Shown here piece after piece: positions 13,921-26,200 of a stretch of 64,000 nucleotides of DNA. This stretch comes from Pelecanus crispus. Its lineage: Eukaryota; Chordata; Aves; Pelecaniformes; Pelecanidae. Where the stretch lies: the NCBI RefSeq assembly GCF_030463565.1, contig NC_134643.1:219036583-219100582 (forward strand), in the 5' to 3' direction. The position numbers were made by a program, and so were the translations under genes. The notes below the pieces were generated by a model. The model was not told the origin of the DNA. It saw nothing but the letters and a program-made list of their open reading frames with translations, and did not search any database. Positions within the stretch are counted from its first letter, which is position 1. Every line of letters starts with the position of its first letter.

Positions 13921-14004
13921 CTTTACTTTTTCACCGTTTATCTCCACAGTTTTAATCATAAAGTCAACCCCAATCGTGGCTCCTTGACCAGGTGGGAAAA
14001 GCCC
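13921..14004 (-). CDS. RAB30: RAB30 coding exon 2 (residues 32-59, switch I)
   Basis: This 84-base exon encodes 28 residues, from GLFPPGQGATIGVDF to INGEKVK. It holds the effector (switch I) region, including Thr41 of the G2 motif, which contacts magnesium and the gamma phosphate in the active state, and the RabF1-type segment IGVDF. On the minus strand the acceptor reads CTTTCAG|GGG and the donor AAG|GTAGGA. Both borders are in phase 0, so the exon joins cleanly to codon 31 and codon 60. The exon is too short to stand out as an open reading frame and was found by walking from the flanking exons with the expected Rab sequence. Confidence 0.96.
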
Positions 14005-15486
14005 CTGAAAGAAAACAGTTTCGTTAAGTAAATTTCTATAGCTCTCTCTGGGTGCCAATGCTCACCCTTTTCCATCCCCAAAACTATTTCTCCCTTGATC
14101 CCTTCCCCAGACACTTATTTCCATCACATTTAGAGAGGAAAATGTGACATTTCCCCAGTATAAAGGTTACCATAATTCAATCCCACAGTGTTTTTGCAGC
14201 TTACACACCCCTAGTCGTGTAGCAAGTCTTTGACTTGAGAGCTGGGAAAACAGGAGAAGAAAAGGAGGATGCATACAGGGAAAAAGAGAGGGGAAAAGCC
14301 CTTCTGCTTCTGTGCAGTTGGAAGAGGCAGAGGAAGGGTAGATGGAGACCCCCTGTCCCACTTCCCAACATCTTGAAAGAGGTGGGAGCACCTGCGCTGT
14401 ATGAGATGCCTTTGCTCCTGCAACCTCACACCCTCCCTCTCCCCTCCACCACATGCCATGGCATAGAAAGGTATTTCTGGCAGCTCCCAGCACTGGGGTC
14501 ACATCCCTGCACAGCATTTTGGCAGAGAAGCATGGAGCAGCCACTGTCAGTACCACAGCAACAGCAAGGGCCAGCACGATGCTGCTGGTGTTTGACTGCA
14601 GCACCATCAGAAAGGAGCAACAGGAAAAAAAAAAAAGAAACCAAATCGAAACCCAACAAAAACAAACCAACAGAAAAAAGCCCACAGACCTTTTTAATTT
14701 CTGGCCTCCAGGCCTACAAAGTCATGTTGATTTTGGGGACCATCCATCCCCTGTAGCAGCTGTGCTGCCAAAGCATAAACACCAGAAGTGCCCACAGATT
14801 TTTGCTGTTAACCCTTTGGGGTCAACTAGCTTTATTGCCATTGGCTGCCACATGCGGTTGGAGAGTGTTTAAAATCACCATGGCTTTAAAAGTAAAATTA
14901 ACAGTGAGGGGGGAAATTGCTGACAATTCCTAGTGGAGAGTGCAACAAAAACCTCACAACTTATGTTTTATAGTGCATCATGCAAAACCTTCTCTTGCCC
15001 CAGATCACAGAAGCCTGGTCCTTTCCCTGTTCTTCTGCCACAAAAAAAGGTCTGGTGTTTAACAAAAGACACTGGTCTGACAGTCCAGGACCCAGATTAT
15101 TTAATTATCTACTAATGACAAATAACGGGGAGAGCTTTGTGCAGTGGCAGGAGAAGGCGCATGGGAGCACACCAGCAGATGTGCTGGTACTTATAACCAG
15201 TCTAGAACACCTCTTCAAATCAGGAGTTTTCCCAGTGGCTTTCAGAGAGGGATGAGCTCTCTCCAATGCAAGATCCCCACGAGGGCTAAGTACAGCCTCA
15301 CATACAGATGTGCTGCTTGTGCCAGTATGTCGCTATAGGTGATGCATGTACCAAGAGTGCAGACAACAAATTACTTCAGAGCTGCAATGCCAGCAAAGCC
15401 CTCGGTGCACAGCCATGGGCTCTGTGCTCCCATCCCAGTGCTGTTCCCACCCTGACGTCCCACGTCAGAGAGGTGGCCAACCTTAC
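14005..15486 (-). other. RAB30: RAB30 intron between coding exons 1 and 2
   Basis: This 1.5 kb phase-0 intron has borders GTAAGG and CTTTCAG. A purine-rich, A-rich stretch lies near 14625-14690. Open frames of up to about 170 codons on both strands overlap each other and show no family similarity. Confidence 0.9.
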
Positions 15487-15579
15487 CTGAGTGAAGCGAC
15501 GGACTAAGCAGGTCTTCCCCACACCGGCGTTGCCAATTAAAACAATTTTGAAGAGGAAATCATAATCTTCCATACTCAT
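15487..15579 (-). CDS. RAB30: RAB30 coding exon 1 (residues 1-31)
   Basis: This exon encodes the start of the Ras-like GTPase domain of RAB30, a small GTPase that cycles between GDP and GTP and acts on Golgi membranes. It contains the short N-terminus MSMEDYDF, the first beta strand and the P-loop GNAGVGKT at residues 16-23, which binds the nucleotide phosphates. The exon ends after codon 31 (CAG) at a donor reading CAG|GTAAGG on the minus strand, in phase 0. Its acceptor lies 8 bases before the ATG (a CT-rich tract followed by TTGCAG at 15588), so only 8 bases of leader are in this exon. The first ATG has T at -3, a weak context; the ATG two codons later has A at -3 and G at +4. I kept the first ATG because the mammalian protein is annotated that way. 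Confidence 0.97.
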
Positions 15580-15587
15580 TTACGCAG
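15580..15587 (-). other. RAB30: RAB30 5'UTR portion of coding exon 1
   Basis: Eight leader bases (CTGCGTAA on the minus strand) lie between the splice acceptor and the ATG. The acceptor is preceded by an uninterrupted CT-repeat polypyrimidine tract at about 15589-15604. The remaining leader must therefore come from one or more upstream non-coding exons, most likely the one ending at 52834. Confidence 0.8.
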
Positions 15588-16131
15588 CTGCAAGAGAGAG
15601 AGAGTGCACAACATGACGTGAACCAAGGCAGTAGGGAAATGCCCTTTTATTCCTGCTGAACTTTATTCCTCCAAATACTCAGAACAAAGGTCTCCTGGCG
15701 TGTACATGGCTTCCCAGATAAGGGAGAAGAGCCCTTCCCGCTCCGAGCCAGGGCATCCACGTAGTCCAACGTCAGCTGCTGAGAAACCTCGGCCACGTTT
15801 TGGCTTTCAGGCCATCTCACCTGGCTGCCCATGAATTAGACACGCTGGTTTTCAGCTTTCGGAGCAAGGCTCCACAAACCTGAGCCACCATTTCTTAAGA
15901 TTTCCCCAAATATTTATTTTGCTTTTAACTGTCGGCCCCAAAGGACAGCATGCACTTTGCCACCTTGTCAGAGGGGAACGCATAATTTATTTCTGTTAGG
16001 GCAATACCAAGAAACCCCCCAGGAGCTCCTCCAGGCAGGTGCTGTGTATGCACAGAGCAGAGCTGTGGGGCACATGCGGGCAGAACAGACAGGGACCTTA
16101 AAATAATTTAAAAATAAAGGCAGCAGCACAA

Positions 16132-17552
16132 GCCTTGTTGAACCTTACACAGTTGGCCTCAGCCCATCGATCCAGCCTGTCCAGATCCCTCTGTAGAGCC
16201 TTCCTACCCTCCAGCAGATCGACACTCCCACCCAACTTGGCATCACCTGCAAACTTACTGAGGGTGCACTCAACCCCCTCATCCAGATCATTGATAAAGA
16301 TATTAAACAGAACTGGCCCCAGTACTGAGCCCTGTGGAACACCGCTTGTGACTGGCCACCAACTGGATTTAACTCCATTCACCACAACTCTTTGGGCCCC
16401 GCCATCCAGCCAGTTTTTTTACCCAGTGAAGAATGCGCCCGTCCAAGCCATGAGCAGCCAGTTTCTCCAGGAGAATGCTGTGAACAATGATGTCAAAGGC
16501 TTTACTAAAGTCTAGGTATGCATCATCCACAGCCTTTCCCTCATCCACTAAGCGGGTCACCTTGTCATAGAAGGAGATCAGGTTGGTCAAGCAGGACCTG
16601 CCTTTCATAAACCCATGCTGGCTGGGCCTGATCACCTGGTTGTCCTGTACGTGCTGTGTGATGGCATTCATAACCTTCCCAGCACTGAGGTCAGACTGAC
16701 AGGCCTGTAGTTCCCTGGATCCTCCTTCCTGTCCTTCTTGTAGATGGGTGTCACATTTGCTAACCTACAGTCAACTGGGACCGCTGCTAAATGATGGAAA
16801 GTGGCTTGGTGAGCACTGCTGCCAGCTCCTTCAGCGCCCTTGGATGGATCCCATCCAGCCCCATAGACTTGTGTGTGTCTAAGTGGTGTAGTAGGTTGCT
16901 AACCATTTCGCCTTGGATTATGGGGGCTTCATTCTGCTCCCTGTCCCTGTCTTCCAGCTCAGGGGGCTGGGTACCCCGAGAACAACTGGTCTTACTATTA
17001 AAGACTGGGGCAAAGAAGGCATTAAGTACCCCATCCTTTGTCACTATGTTCCCCCCACATCCAATAACGGATGGAGATTCTCCTTAGCTCTCCTTTTGTT
17101 GCTAATGTATTTATAGAAACATTTTTATTGCCTTTCATGGTAGTAGCCTACTTAAGTTCTAGCTGGGCTTTGGCCCTTCTAATTTTTTCCCTGCATAACC
17201 TCACAACATCCTTGTAGTCTTACTGAGTTGCCTGCCCCTTCTTCCAAGGATCATAAACTCTCCTTTTTTTTTTTTTCCTGAGTTCCAGCCAAAGCTCCCT
17301 GTTCAGCCAGGCTGGTGGTCTTCCCTGCCGGCTCATCTTTCAACACATAAGGACAACCTGGTCCTGCACCTTTAGGATTTCCTTCCTGAAGGATGTGCAG
17401 CCTTCCTGTACTCCTTTGCCCTTCAGGACTGCCTCCCAAAGGACTCTGCTGACTTTGGCTCCTAAACAGGCCAAAGTCTGCCCTCGGGAAGTCCAAGGTA
17501 GCCATTCTGCTGACCCCCCTCCTTACTTCTCCAAGAATCGAAAACTCTATCA
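16132..17552 (-). mobile_element. CR1 LINE internal fragment (ORF2 reverse transcriptase), truncated at both ends
   Basis: Read on the minus strand this is CR1 ORF2 from upstream of the polymerase into the reverse-transcriptase domain, with the conserved [20 protein letters not shown] stretch. The active-site box is altered: [10 protein letters not shown] replaces the usual FADD. Frameshifts and stops break the frame several times. It lacks the 3' third of the element and the ATTCTATG tail; the CR1 match stops at 16132. The right part (about 17280-17552) corresponds to more upstream ORF2 sequence. It is sense-oriented relative to RAB30, in intron 1, and clearly inactive. Confidence 0.9.
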
Positions 17553-19338
17553 GGTAACAGTTTGGCTTTAATATATTAAGAGGGGATTTTAAAAAAGAAG
17601 AAATAATAGATGCTATTAGAAGTATTCCTACTAAGACTATTTTCTTTAGTTTTGTGAGGATAGCTTGCTTGGCATAAAGCTCAAATGGGAAGTGAACACA
17701 GAGGAGCCGGGGGGGACCCAGCACACATCCCTCCCACCAAGTCCAACCTCCTTGTCAGGATGCAGAGACTGATGTTTCAGCAATGTCACAGGAGATGGGC
17801 AGGGTTGCCTACATGGGGAAGACCTACAGGGCTTCCTTAGGCCACCCAAAATACAGGGAGGACTGAACAGATAAATGTAGTTCGCTGCAGCTGAGCAAGG
17901 CATGAGGGATGAGTATCCACACCTCCATCTCCAGTGCACCCAAGGGTGCTGCTGACACCATGACCAGAGAAAAGGTCTGTAATGTCAACAAAAGCAACAA
18001 CAAGCAGAAGAGATTCAGTTGAAGATTTTAGGCAGACAGAAAAACCCACAGACAAGGGAGCAGAAGGGCAGTGTCCAAACCCAGCTGTGTCCAGGAGGAT
18101 CCAGGTATTACACATGGCACCAAAGACCTGTCCTCAAGGCTGGTCTAGGGTAACAGCATAAGAGACATCAGCAAAGAGACAGATGTACGAGCCATCAGTT
18201 GAGATACCAGGTAAGGTGATAGCTGAGCATCAACACCTAACCCACCAGTACCTATAGGTTAGGCACTGGATGAGGAGATAGAGCCAGAAACAGGAAGCAC
18301 AGGAGATGGGTGAGGGGGGAAAAAAACATAAAAAAGTGTTAGGAAATCGTTATCCTCAGTAAAGCCCTAGATTGCTTAGAGGGTTTTTACAGAGCTGACA
18401 AAGGGAGCAAATGCAGCATGGGTGAAGCAAGCTCCTCACACTCAGCCCAGAGTGCCCTTTCCTGCTGTCTCCAATGGTCCTTCCTTGGGAGGGTGCATTG
18501 CCACACACCAGAATGTCCCAGCTACAAACCCCAGTCCCACCGTACAGCTGTGGTAGGTGTATAGTCAAACAGCCAGAGGGTACAAGATAAAACTGAGACA
18601 GTCTGAGTCTGCCTGACAGGGCACACCGAAACAGCTTCAAGCACCACCAAGAGCCTGGTGGACCTGAAGGCAAAAGAGGTGGAAGACTGACTCAGCTGCT
18701 TCATGTCTATGTGATCCTTGGCCTTTCCAGCAGCCTAAAAAAAGTGTGGCCACACCAGTTAGTGACTAATGATCTGTATCACATCAGCAGATGGCTAGCA
18801 GGGACACGGCTGAGTCACTACACAGACATGTCACTTCGCCTGGGCCAGTGACACAGCATGGCACTTGCCCAGTTGCTTTGCTGAGCTGGAGCTACGGTGC
18901 CCTGCAAAAATGCCGCTGAACAGCAGCAGCTGGAGCTGTCCTGAGGATGCTCTAACCTCGCCTTGCTCTGACACGCAAGACCTTGCAGCTCCCTCCTATC
19001 TCTTAATACAGTGCAAGAGTGGGACCTTAAAGACCAGCCTCAAAAAAATGCCCTTTTTTATTTTCTGGGGGTTTTATTTTGTGTAATCATTTTGTATCTC
19101 CATGCCTGGCTTTCCCAGAGTGGGACTGGATAACAAGAGTATTAAGAACATGTTGACAGTGTGCTTACAATGAAGGCTAAATGTTAATAAACCTTTTCAA
19201 GCTTTCACACCAGCCAACGTGAAGAAAAACATGATCATCCACTAAAACCGATTTCAAGACTAGCAAGACTTACTCAGCACTGGATAATTATCACTGGGAT
19301 GCTTCAAATCACAGAGGCCACTGTTTTGCCGCCGCCCA

Positions 19339-19360
19339 CCCCCCCCCCCCACCCCCCCCC
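19339..19360 (+). repeat. Poly-C tract with single A interruption
   Basis: Two long C runs are separated by one A. On the RAB30 strand this is a G tract, able to form G-quadruplex or triplex structures. Confidence 0.9.
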
Positions 19361-20018
19361 GAGATTTCAGTTCTATTACTTGTACCCTAAACAATCCAAT
19401 GTTCAAATTTATCTTCTCAGGAAGCTTAAAAATAAACTTCCTCTGCAGATCTTTGAGCTCAGAAACACTAAATGGCTCAGACATACCCTAGAGTTATGTC
19501 TGAACCCCTTCATTAGGCTCCAAGACTAATCATATGTGATAACAACCCCAAATGGGAACTAGAAGATGAGCCAATGCAATAAAACAAACAACGCAACGAT
19601 GAGATTAAATGCCAGAACTGAAGAGAGACAAAAAGTGGGGGCACAGGAGGGGAAAAAGCAAGGGACTGAGCAGCAAGGAAGAGAGAAAAGTAATTTTGGA
19701 GGTGGAATGGGCAGGTGAGGTTGACCATCGCTGCCCTGTCATTCCCCTGCTCACCAAATTTGGCGTTTCTCCCTCCGATGTGCACATGCACTAACCTACC
19801 ACGGCATCAGTGCTGAACACAGAAACATTGCATCAGTTACCGTTATGAAATCTCCTTCTGCAAGCCAGGCCTTTCAGCCAAGTGACCTTTGCTGCTGACT
19901 CAGGCTCACGCAACCCTCCCTCTCCCCAGGGAAGATGTGTCTCAACCTCTGCCCCGCTTGCCACAGCCAGGGAATGTGCATCTCAGCAATACATCACACT
20001 TGGAATTATATGCCTCTC

Positions 20019-20047
<29 letters not shown>
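20019..20047 (+). repeat. Poly-A tract (29)
   Basis: The longest homopolymer in the window. No retroposon body with a recognisable 5' side precedes it, so I treat it as a simple repeat. Confidence 0.92.
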
Positions 20048-20051
<4 letters not shown>

Positions 20052-22201
20052 CAGCGTGCAACATTGTTTGCTTGTTTTTGGTTTTGGGGTTTGTTTTTTT
20101 CCTTTCTGCTTTCTTGTGTTTGCAGGCGCAGGGCTCTGTCTTGCATCACTGCAGCGGTTGAAGGCAGCAGGGCCGCAGCTGCCTGTCCCACCCTTTGGTA
20201 GAGACAAGGCCCTGCAGCAAGGGCAGGGAACGGAATGCCTGTCCATGCCTCAGCCACCCCTCACCACATTTGTTTAAATCACAAATAGGGCTGGCTACAG
20301 CATAGAGACATGCCCTATCGTGAGATGAAACAGCAGAGCCTGAGGCTGACAGCAGAGCAGAAAATTGGGTTTCACAGCCATTTTTCCTAGAGGTAGTTTA
20401 TACAGCTTGCACCCCATCCAGCCCTCATGGCTCATGACCCCCCCCGGGCTGTTCCCACCAGCCTCACAGGGGATCACTTTTGCAGGGTTTTATTTCATTT
20501 GAGTAACTGCTCAGCTCCACTCCATCATGCAGCCCCACACATGGTCACCGCAGGCAGGAACGAAGAGCCAACGGGTGAATCAAAGCGCGGCAACCACCCG
20601 GAGAGGTGGTCCATCTGCAGGAATGCACCCAAAGGACACCAGGACACATTTCAGGCTTAGCTGGTTTTCTTTACTTCAGCAAGACAGAGCAGTAAATGCT
20701 CTTGGTATTTTTCAATGTTTAATTCCCAATTCAACAAAAAAATTGGTGAGATCCACCCAAAACAAAAGCACAAGGGCTTTCACCCCTCCTTCTCCCATGC
20801 AAGCTCATACCAGCAAGCCCCAGCTCCCATGGAGACATTAAAAAAGGAGGCGCAGAAGCCACAGGCTGCCTTCCCCATACACTGCTGCAAAGGCAGACAC
20901 GCACCAATCCTTCCCACTTCTCCCGGTGTCTTGGACACTAGAAACACTCCCATAGTGTGGTCAGCAGGACTTGGTCCTCTGTTTCACCCTGCCATGGGCT
21001 TTTCATTGCCTATACACGTTGAGCAGCAACACAGATGGAGGAGAAAGACACACTCCTCCCTGCTTCTCCTGTTCACCACAATCCATGAGGCAAGGCATTT
21101 ATCCACAATAAACACATGCTTTGGGAATAAGCTATCCAGGTATGTTTTAGTTTATTCCCCTACATGATGTCCTCTCCTTGCATTTGCTCCATTCACCTCT
21201 TAGCTCTCCCTGATCCACTTTGGTTAACTTGACAGTGTTTATCATCATCTGAACCAATTTTTTTTTTTTCTTCAGTGTTTTTTCACCCATTAGTTTGGAT
21301 GGGCACAGAGGGTTCCTCCTCATCTCTGACTGGCTCTGACCATGCCATGCTCAGCATCTTTGGGTACCAACTAAGCGGCAGAAATACAAGGCAAAGGTTC
21401 AAATACTATCTCAGAGACATGAATGACTTTGGAGTGATCAAGTTCTCCTTCAGACGGATGAAACCACAATTCTGTCTGTCCCTCATCAGCTTTTACTCTA
21501 GGACCAGCCTTTGCACAAAACAACCAGCAAGTATGAGTCAGGTTTTTAGCTGATAATCTCTGGTACTTCTCTCTCAACTCCTTTGCTTGAGGAAGACTTT
21601 CCACCTCTAGGTGTGATGACAGCAGGCTCTATGATGATGATTTTGCCCCAGTAGTTTTGGCTCATGGAGCCAAAAGTAGAGTAGGAGACTTCAAAAGAGC
21701 AAGCCTTTCTTGGTTGACCACAAGGTGTGCCCACCTCTGCCTGTCTTTTACCCTCCCTGAAGATCAGAAGATGCTCAGGAAACATGATGGACAGCCTTCG
21801 TCTGAAGTAAAAAACCTTTTATGTCTAAAAGAATGTTTTGATGCTTTCGTTTTAGAAGAACAAACCAGAAATACCCTGCTGTTTCTAAACCTCCATGGTA
21901 TCTCAGACCCCTTCTGAGTTAGAGGCACAGGAGTCATGGAGGAGCAGTTCAAATCTCTGCAGGACCAGGTGACAACCGGAGCAGGGAGTGCATGGCACAT
22001 CATGGCATCACCTTCTGTCATCACCAGTCTCACTCACAGGTTTTCATTTCCTGTAGCCTGAAGAAATGCTTCTTAAGGCTTTGTGGACACGTCCTGCTTA
22101 CAAGCCATGGTTAGGGGACCTCTGTCCCCAAATCAGAACAGGTCAAATCAGAGCAGGCTTAGTGCAGCCACGTGACACAGACCCATGCACGGCTATACAA
22201 T

Positions 22202-23273
22202 TACAGAATCACAGAATCATTTAGGTTGGAAAAGAACTTTAAGATCATCAAGTCCAACCGCAAACCCAACACTGCCAAGTCCACCGCTAAACCATGTCCC
22301 TAAGCACCACATCTACACATCTTTTAAATAGCTCCAGCAAGGGGGGGACTCAACCACTTCCCTGGGCAGCCTGTTCCAATGCTTGACAACCCTTTCTGTG
22401 AAGAAATTTTTCCTACTATCCAATCTAAACCTCCCCTGGCACAGCTTGAGCCCATTTCCTCTTGTCCTATCACTACCTACTTGGGAGAAGAGACCAACAC
22501 CCACCTCACTACAACCTCCTTTCAGGGAGTTGTAGAGAGCAATAAGGTCTCCCCTCAGCCTCCTCTTCTCCACACTAAACAACCCCAGTTCCCTCAGCCG
22601 CTCCTCATAAGGCCTGTGCTCCAGACCCTTCACCAGCCTTGTTGCCCTTTTCTGAACATGCTCCAGCACCTCAATGTCTTTCTTGTAGCGAGGGGCCTAA
22701 AACTGGACACAGTATTCCAGGTGCGGCCTTACCAGTGCCGAGCACACGGGCACAATCACTTCCCTTATCCTAGTGGCCATGCTATTCCTGATACAGGCCA
22801 GGATGCTGTTGGCCTTCTTGGCCACCTGGGCACACTGCTGGCTCATGTTCAGCCAGCTGTCGACCAACACCCCCAGGTCCTTTTCGGCCAGGCAGCTTTC
22901 CAGCCACTCTTCCCCAAGCCTGTAGCGTTGCATGGGGTTGTTGTGACCCAAGTGCAGGACCCGGCACTTGGCCTTGTTAAACCTCACACAGTTGGCCTCG
23001 GCCCGTCGGTCCAGCCTGTCCAGGTCCCTCTGCAGGGCCATCCTACCCTCCAGCAGATCGACACTCCCACCCAGCTTGGTGTCATCTGCAAACTTACTGA
23101 AGGTGCACTCAATCCCCTCATCCAGATCATTGGTAAAGATATTGAACAGAACCGGCCCCAATACCAAGCCCTGGGGAGCCCCACTTGGGAGTGGCCACCA
23201 ACTGACTTTAACTCCATTCACCACAACTCTTTGGGCCCGGCCATCCAGCCAGTTTTTTTTACCCAGTGAAGAG
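22202..23273 (-). mobile_element. CR1 LINE, 5'-truncated, with intact 3' end
   Basis: On the minus strand the element runs from ORF2 ([20 protein letters not shown], then the intact active-site box [10 protein letters not shown]) to the C-terminal region and the 3' tail at 22202. A break near 22680 interrupts the frame between EYCVQF and MLEHVQKR, so two pieces of ORF2 are visible. The 5' end is truncated at about 23273 and followed by an A-rich run. It is sense to RAB30 in intron 1. Confidence 0.95.
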
Positions 23274-26200
23274 CTGGGTTTAAAAAAAAAAAAATCCAAA
23301 ACCAAAAGAACAAACAAAAAACCCCACTATCCACAGCTGCAAAGGATTCTCCACATTTTGGTATAAAGACTGAAACTATATTAAGCCAGGAATGCTAATA
23401 ATTTGCACCTCAGCTCTGTCCCACCTCAAATCCTCATTTACCAAGCTACTGCTTCAATTAGGCACAGAGAAGGATCTGCAGTCTCTTCCACCTGCTGGAT
23501 CTAATGAGTAGGTCAGGGAGGGTTTTGATGTATTTATACAATTCCTAATGAACAACTATTTTCTGCTCTTCATCATCCAACAACTATGAACAAAAGTAAA
23601 TTTACCTAAACATCTCAAGTTCAAACAGCAGCAGTTATGTATACAGATATCACATTGATTGCACATGCCATATGAGCCAGGAAATTCAAAGCTAAGGCTA
23701 ATATTTCAAGCAGAAAATTATTCCTTGCAGGCCAGAAAATTGCGGGGAACTCAGGTCTGGACATGCTGCTGCATTACGTAACTCAGGATAAAAAATTTTC
23801 ATTTCCAAAGCACCTGCCAACCCAAGCGGGCTCCTGCACTCAGCAAGCACGAGCCCAGCTCATGCCCCTCTGCAACCCTGCAGCCTGGGTTTCCTCCTAC
23901 TCCCTTGCCCACCTTCTTCACTCCTCCTCTTTACAAGGTTTAATTTTACTTCCACCCACACAGGAAAAGTTAAGAGAGAGTTCACCCCCACAAAAGCCTG
24001 GATCGCTCACGCCATGGCCCTGCTCTGTGCTGGTGGTGGCAAAGCCACAAGGGATCCATGCTTTCAGCTAGCTACGACATTAAAACTCCAGGGATGTCTT
24101 CAAGAGAGAAAGATTTATTGCAGGCAACCAGGAGTTGCAGATCCCAACATTTCCCATCTCTGCCCATCACACTTGCTACTCCAGGTGAGCGATATCCAGT
24201 TGCCTGCACACTGGCAACACTAAACGTGCCTTTTCATCAAGGATGGTCCCTCATAGGAACGGAGAAAATCCCAAGTGCAGAAACACCATGCCTCTAAGTG
24301 TAATTTCCCAGACAGAAACACAGCAGCTTTTATCCTGCAGACGCATCACCCACAGACTATTAGCGCACACACCTCCGTGGTGCATCGGGCTTCCAGCGTA
24401 CTCACACTACCACTGACAAATTCAGGCTCAGTAAGTCCATCCAACACTTCCAAGAAACTACGCACACAGTGCAGGGAGGCATGGGGCTTCCCCGTGCACA
24501 GCAGCCCCATCAGCACTGGCTGACCAGCTGCCAGTCATTTAAAAGTCTAGACACATAAAAAAAAAATTGCATCTGAACTTTCCAGCTAGAAAAAGCAGTA
24601 GATTATGAAAACCTCAGCCCTACACAAAAAAAATTGTTTGGAGAGATTCCTGCTCCTCAACCCTTTGCTCAGGGTATTTCTCCTATAGAAGCCAAACAAG
24701 CTGAGTAGCTGCAAGTTCTCATATACCACAGGTATGTTTTATCTCACAGAGATATTTCTAGAAAATACAGAAAAACTGAAGTTGAGAGGTTTTGCATTAA
24801 TGACTGCACAGAGCACACAGCCCATCCCCAGATCTCTTTTGCCGCCAGGGATAATTTGCAGCTCACCAGACTATTTTGGTCAGGTCATGGCTCATACATT
24901 GCTTGGCCACCAGGAGCTTGCGCAAATGCTACGGAGGAGCCCACTGATCAGCTATTATGGGTGCTTCATCATAAAACAAGCAGGTAAATTCAGCACCAAC
25001 ATCATCCCAAGGAAGAGCTCAGAGCAGGAGCTCTGCTTTACTAGGCAGAAGGAGCTTGGTGGAGCAGGACGCTCAGCTGTGATGCCCGCTCAACACGAGA
25101 GGGCCCAGCCTTGCTACAGCCCATGGATGGACACCAGCTCTCCTCACTTCCAGAGATAACTGACTGCAGACTGCCCTCTTCGTCTGCCTGCTTTGCTTAA
25201 CGGTGGAGGTTACAGATCTTACATTTAGGAGCAATCTTTGAATTTTCATGTGCTCCTGGCATCCCCTGATGGTGAAAAGGCCTTGCATCCATGCTCTCCA
25301 CCACTGGGTAAAGTCTTCTGGGTGGCTTTGCTAGTACTGGTGTCAAGACCAGCGTTAACACACAACATTAATAATTTTTTCTTGGATGGTGGAAGGATGG
25401 GTGGTGTTTGGGTTGGACACATCCTTGAGGGTCTCAGTGCCACCAAAGCCTCTTCAGGGGAGGCCAGGCAAGTCACAGCTTCTGCAGTCCAGTGTCCTCA
25501 TTTAACTCTTCCTCCTCCTGGAGGGTGAGGAGATTCAGTGACATTTGTAACACTTTGGCCATGGAAGTGCAAAATATCACATGCAGACAGCAAGTTATAT
25601 TCAAATATATCTGAGCATTGAACTATTAATCAATGATGATTCTCCTCGCACAGATAAATGAACTAATCTAATTTCTGCGTTACTTAGGAAGAATGAGATA
25701 CACACACAGAATACTTGCAAAATAACAAATAGAGAATTAATTTCTTTAGAATTGAAAAAAAAAAAAATGCTGACATGCACATCCACAGTGCCACAATAGT
25801 TGGCTGGTGACCAAACCACACACCAGCAGTAACACGCCCAGGATACACACCATCTTTGGAAAACCGTTTCCAAGCATGAGAACAACCCCGCGCTCCACTT
25901 TACTGGCAGAATCTGGGTTCTGACTGCAAAAAAGTCGGTGCAATCTTAACATGCTTTTATAACCATCTTTCAAGACATGCTAGGACATGAAGACCCAATA
26001 CTGCATGCTCAAAACAACACTGGTTATGTGGTTTTGGCCACATTTTAGCAAATCATGCAACCACCAAGCTGTATGCTCTGCAGCAACACATTTTTGCATG
26101 GAAGCAGTTAAAGACTCAGCCAGCACAGCAGACAGGCTGACTTCCAAGCGTGGAAAACTGCATTGCCAGAAATCCAGCCAAAAATGCTGCTTTATCCACT

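Larger units (their letters stand above)
17553..22201. other. Intron stretch without recognised gene
   Basis: Unique sequence apart from the C tract at 19339-19360 and the A tract at 20019-20047. Open frames here are short and without family resemblance. Confidence 0.6.

Noticed and set aside
14167-14872. Overlapping frames of 139-173 codons on both strands in a RAB30 intron
   Set aside because: Biased composition, mutual overlap, no motifs and no splice context.
20019-20047. A29 as the tail of a processed pseudogene
   Set aside because: The preceding sequence shows no recognisable mRNA-like body and I saw no flanking target duplication.
22379-23269. Open plus-strand frame of 296 codons
   Set aside because: It is the antisense shadow of the minus-oriented CR1 ORF2. 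The similar frame at 39903-40463 has the same origin.
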